A stretch of 27,557 nt of DNA from an uncultured Alistipes sp. Lineage in GTDB: Bacteria > Bacteroidota > Bacteroidia > Bacteroidales > Rikenellaceae. How positions within the stretch are numbered: the stretch's first letter is position 1; each line of letters begins with the position of its first letter. The DNA is taken from positions 1 to 27,557 of the forward strand of contig UROX01000012.1 of NCBI GenBank assembly GCA_900549685.1. Reading direction: 5' to 3'. The translations under genes were made by a program, and so were the position numbers. Shown one piece after another: positions 24,845-27,557 of this stretch. The notes under the pieces are model-generated. The model was not told where the DNA came from. It saw only the letters and a program-made list of their open reading frames with translations, and ran no database searches.

Positions 24845-24856
24845 CTAACCGATAAA
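24845..24856 (+). promoter_or_regulatory. Operator-like site before the second GH36 gene
   Basis: CTAACCGATAAA matches the palindrome before the LacI gene at nine of twelve positions, including the AAnCG core, and lies one base before the start at 24858. It could be an operator or a shared A-rich leader pattern. Confidence 0.3.
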
Positions 24857-24857
24857 A

Positions 24858-26930
24858 ATGAAAATGATGAACAAACGTATGTTTTTATGCGGCGCACTGC
24901 TGACACTGGGACTGTGTCTGGCGACCCTGATGCCGCAGACGGCCCGTGCGCAGACCGCCTGCACGATGGCCGACGCACCGGTCGATGTGACACGGTGGAT
25001 CGAAACCCGCTTCGGCAAGGGAAAGACCCCGCCTTTCTCGTTCGTCTATGACGGACGGCCCTCGCAGGAACTGTTGAAAAAGTGGAAATATTCGGTCCGC
25101 AAAATCGCCTCGGGCGAAGAGGGCGTGGTGGAGTATCTCTATACGTACAGCCAGAAACCCGCCGGCCTGACGGTCGAATGCCGGGTCAAGGGATTTCCCG
25201 AGTTTCAGGCCGTGGAGTGGGTGCTCTCTTTCCGGAACGAATCGTCCGCCAATTCGGCGACGCTCGAACAGGTCCGCGTGTCGGATCTGGATATGAAGTA
25301 TCCCGGCACCGAAGACATTATCCTGCACTATGCCAACGGAACCCATGTCTCCAAGGCCGACTTCCATCAGCACACCCGCGTGCTGGCTCCCGGCGATTCG
25401 CTCTACATGGCTCCCGAGGGCGGCCGTTCGTCGCAGATCGCTTTCCCGTTCTTCAACGTCGAGACCTCTCCCGGTCAGGGCGTGGTGGGGGCCATCGGAT
25501 GGAGCGGAACGTGGTTTGCCGACATTGCTGCAACCCAGAAACACGGTGTGCGTATCGTTTCGGGCATGAAGACGCTCGAAACCTATCTGCGTCCCGACGA
25601 GTCCATCCGCACGCCGAGCGTGTGCCTGCTGTTCTGGCGGGGCGAAAACCGTTTCGCGGGCCACAACCTTTTCCGCCGCTTCATGCTCGCCCACCATACG
25701 CACCGCATCGACGGCAAGCCGACGGTCTATCCCGTTTCGACGAGCTTCAACTACGGCGACCCGGCTCCGTGCAACGAGTATTCGTGCATGACGGCCGACT
25801 ATGCCATCGCTCTGATCCGCCGCTACAAACAGTTCGATCTGGTGCCGGAAGTCTTCTGGCTCGATGCCGGATGGTACGAACAGGCCAACGACTACAAGAA
25901 TCATAAGAACTGGGCCAATACCGTAGGCAACTGGACGGTCGATAAGGAACGTTTCCCCGAAGGTCTCAAACCCGTTTCGGACGAGGTGCACAAGGCCGGT
26001 GCCAAGTTCATGGTATGGTTCGAACCCGAGCGCGTCATCAAGGGCACGCAGTGGGCCGTGGAACATCCCGAGTGGATGCTCGATGCGGGAACCGATGCGT
26101 TCCTGTTCGACCTGGGCAATCCGCAGGCGCGCGAATGGTTCTGCGACCGGATAGGGGACATGCTCGAGGAGAACGGCATCGACTATTACCGTCAGGACTT
26201 CAACATGGATGTCGATCTGTTCTGGGAGAAGAACGACGAGCCTGGCCGTCGCGGCATCCGCGAAATCCGCCATATCGAAGGTCTGTATGCCTTCTGGGAC
26301 TATCTGCTCGAACGTTTCCCCGGTCTGCTGGTCGATAACTGCGCCAGCGGCGGACGGCGAATCGACTTGGAAAGCTGCTCGCGCAGCGCTCCGCTGTGGC
26401 GTACCGACTACCAGTACGGCGAGCCGGTGGGCTACCAGTGCCACACCTACGGACTGAACCTCTATCTGCCGCTGCACGGTACGGGCGTTCATCGGACCGA
26501 CCCGTTCACGTTCCGATCGAGTCTGGGTACGTCGGTGATCTTCAACTGGAAAGTGACCGACGGATCGAACTCGTTCTTCGACATGCAGCGCCGGATGGCC
26601 GAGTTCTACGAGGTGCGGCCCTATTTCTACGAAGACTACTATCCGTTGAGCGGCGAGGGCGACATGACGCAGCCGAACATCTGGCTGGCCTACCAGTTGC
26701 TCCGTCCCTCCGACGGCAGCGGTTATGTGGTGGCTTTCCGTCGCGAGGCGTGTCCCGATGCGGAATATACCGTTTGTCTGCAGGGACTCGACAAGGACAA
26801 AACTTACGAAATCGAGAACCGCGATACCGGCGAAAAGACGGAATATACCGGCCGTCAGCTCTCCGAGGGACTGGTGCTGAAGTCGGCCGAGCCGCGCAGC
26901 TCGGTTCTGCTGAAATACGTGCGGAAATAG
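24858..26930 (+). CDS. GH36 alpha-galactosidase, second tandem paralogue
   Basis: Exported 690-residue paralogue of the preceding enzyme, with the same domain order. A cleavable signal peptide ends at A-R-A-Q near residue 32; the first Met may be 24858, 24864 or 24867. The nucleophile is Asp447 in Y-Y-R-Q-D-F-N-M-D and the acid/base is Asp517 in L-W-R-T-D-Y-Q. Differences around the active site include Y-Q-Y-G-E-P-V-G-Y-Q-C after the acid/base, which points to a shifted substrate or linkage preference. DNA identity with the first copy is very high in patches; for example 26004-26082 differs at about five positions from 23872-23950, so the pair arose by tandem duplication. It is the last gene of the glycan run and is followed by a terminator. 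Confidence 0.9.
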   Translation: MKMMNKRMFLCGALLTLGLCLATLMPQTARAQTACTMADAPVDVTRWIETRFGKGKTPPFSFVYDGRPSQELLKKWKYSVRKIASGEEGVVEYLYTYSQKPAGLTVECRVKGFPEFQAVEWVLSFRNESSANSATLEQVRVSDLDMKYPGTEDIILHYANGTHVSKADFHQHTRVLAPGDSLYMAPEGGRSSQIAFPFFNVETSPGQGVVGAIGWSGTWFADIAATQKHGVRIVSGMKTLETYLRPDESIRTPSVCLLFWRGENRFAGHNLFRRFMLAHHTHRIDGKPTVYPVSTSFNYGDPAPCNEYSCMTADYAIALIRRYKQFDLVPEVFWLDAGWYEQANDYKNHKNWANTVGNWTVDKERFPEGLKPVSDEVHKAGAKFMVWFEPERVIKGTQWAVEHPEWMLDAGTDAFLFDLGNPQAREWFCDRIGDMLEENGIDYYRQDFNMDVDLFWEKNDEPGRRGIREIRHIEGLYAFWDYLLERFPGLLVDNCASGGRRIDLESCSRSAPLWRTDYQYGEPVGYQCHTYGLNLYLPLHGTGVHRTDPFTFRSSLGTSVIFNWKVTDGSNSFFDMQRRMAEFYEVRPYFYEDYYPLSGEGDMTQPNIWLAYQLLRPSDGSGYVVAFRREACPDAEYTVCLQGLDKDKTYEIENRDTGEKTEYTGRQLSEGLVLKSAEPRSSVLLKYVRK

Positions 26931-26952
26931 TCGCACAAGAAGATCGTTTCGG

Positions 26953-26981
26953 GAGGGTCGGCCATGTGCCGGCCCTCTTTT
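26953..26981 (+). terminator. Intrinsic terminator of the glycan operon
   Basis: A 10-bp stem (26953-26962 with 26968-26977) that includes one G-U pair, a five-base loop and a T-run at 26978-26981, located 22 bases after the second GH36 gene. Confidence 0.88.
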
Positions 26982-27508
26982 GATTTGTCCGGAATGCATG
27001 TTTGCCTCGCGGCCGTAGCGTGCGGCTGTTGCGGCCGTGCATCGGTCTTTTGTTCGCGGCTATATGCTTTGGGACCCGGGTCGGGTACACTCTTTTTCGT
27101 ACTTTTCAGATGGTATTTCGAAGCCCCGCCGAGGCGGAGAGCTGTCGGAAACATGGCCGATAGCCGTGAATCTCCGCGGTCGGAATGTACCGATACGATC
27201 AGGCTTCGGTACATCGGCCGCACCATCCTCCCGTCCCGTTGCCGGACGGGATACATATGGAATTCGTGACCCGTCGTATCCGTCATCCGCTCGCCGATTC
27301 CCGCGACTCCGGGGCCGTTGTCTCGAACCGTTATGACTCGAACGGAGCCGAATGCGCGGCTCCGTCCGCAGACGATAGCGATCGGATATGGAAATCATGT
27401 CCCCGAATATCGGGACATCGAAGTTATTGTACAGGATAAAAAGGTAGAGTTTTTATCTCGGGGCATATCGGTTTTATGCCGATATATGGTTGAAAATGAC
27501 TTGCGTTA
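26982..27508. other. Hairpin-rich gap with no convincing gene
   Basis: About 530 bases with only short open frames of unlikely composition. Perfect inverted repeats lie at 27186-27193/27206-27213 (8 bp), 27234-27239/27246-27251 (6 bp), 27343-27350/27357-27364 (8 bp), 27435-27442/27450-27457 (8 bp, AT-rich) and 27465-27471/27479-27485 (7 bp). The last two lie just past the end of the minus-strand fragment and may terminate it. The others have no assigned role. Confidence 0.65.
27435..27485 (-). terminator. Paired hairpins after the minus-strand reading frame
   Basis: Two adjacent stem-loops (27465-27485 and 27435-27457) lie 23 and about 50 bases beyond the stop codon of the minus-strand fragment. 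The second has an A/T-run stem that can act as a terminator in either direction. Assignment is from position and form only. Confidence 0.45.
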
Positions 27509-27557
27509 TCACTCTGCCTCCGGCACATCCGGATCCTTGAGCGTGTAGAACAGCAGC
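27509..27557 (-). CDS. C-terminal end of a minus-strand gene, possibly DUF1232/YkvA-like and truncated
   Basis: Fifteen codons of a minus-strand frame, L-L-F-Y-T-L-K-D-P-D-V-P-E-A-E, ending at TGA 27511-27509 with TAA directly after it. The rest lies beyond the window. From memory, this string resembles the segment L-L-Y-Y-x-L-x-x-P-D-V-x-x-x-x-K of Bacteroidota DUF1232 (YkvA-like) membrane-associated proteins. In those the protein continues with a conserved hydrophobic stretch that is missing here. It could be a truncated copy, a shorter homologue or an unrelated protein. The fragment is too short for a firm call. Confidence 0.4.
   Translation of the reverse strand, partial: LLFYTLKDPDVPEAE

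Noticed and set aside
15350..26999. Long minus-strand open frames opposite the GH78, GH2 and GH36 genes
   Set aside because: Same reason: mirror frames of strongly coding plus-strand genes, with no domain and no plausible start context.
27318..27548. Plus-strand open frame of about 76 codons at the right edge
   Set aside because: Passes through several hairpins and overlaps the better supported minus-strand fragment; no family likeness.
1..27557. CRISPR arrays, tRNA or rRNA genes, transposases and phage genes
   Set aside because: No regularly spaced repeats, no cloverleaf or rRNA-like segments and no mobile-element protein motifs were seen on either strand.

Overview
The window looks like chromosome from a GC-rich gut Bacteroidota, most plausibly an Alistipes-like member of the Rikenellaceae. 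The reasons are the Bacteroidota-type B12 uptake genes (a surface lipoprotein beside a BtuB-type receptor), a lipoprotein carrying a Bacteroidota surface-export signal (C-S-K-D-D), a promoter of the -33 TTTG / -7 TAnnTTTG type, and high GC in the coding regions. The genus is an inference. Every complete gene lies on the + strand; only a fragment at the right edge is on the - strand.

Region 1 (5-13181) is one long cobalamin locus. It starts with outer-membrane capture (BtuG-like lipoprotein with a BACON-like domain, then a TonB-dependent receptor) and continues with late corrinoid assembly (cobQ/cbiP, a cobD-type decarboxylase, cbiB). Next come the periplasmic and inner-membrane uptake genes (btuF, btuC, btuD), then nucleotide-loop assembly (cobU, cobT, cobS, cobC). 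Most genes overlap or nearly touch, so they are probably translated as a coupled unit. Together they would import B12 or incomplete corrinoids, amidate cobyrinate diamide, attach the aminopropanol arm and install the lower ligand. No early corrin-ring genes, cbiA, or cobalamin adenosyltransferase gene are present here. A strong intrinsic-terminator-like hairpin sits between the first two genes and ends just before the receptor start codon.

Region 2 (13182-14005) holds a large perfect hairpin, then a two-gene stress-type unit: a GlsB/YeaQ-family small membrane protein and a 57-residue lysine-rich helical protein. A clear terminator follows.

Region 3 (14006-26981) starts with about 540 bases without a convincing gene, ending in a promoter and an operator-like palindrome. 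A LacI-family regulator follows, then a glycan-degradation run: GH78 rhamnosidase, GH2 beta-mannosidase-like enzyme, ROK sugar kinase, a GmhA-like SIS isomerase and two tandem GH36 alpha-galactosidase paralogues, closed by a terminator. All four glycoside hydrolases carry export signals. No SusC/SusD pair or sugar transporter is present, so substrate entry must be encoded elsewhere. The enzyme mix suits branched plant glycans or glycosides containing rhamnose, galactose and mannose, but the substrate cannot be read from sequence.

Region 4 (26982-27557) is hairpin-rich and without a convincing gene until the C-terminal end of a minus-strand reading frame at the edge. That fragment resembles the middle of DUF1232 (YkvA-like) proteins but stops early.
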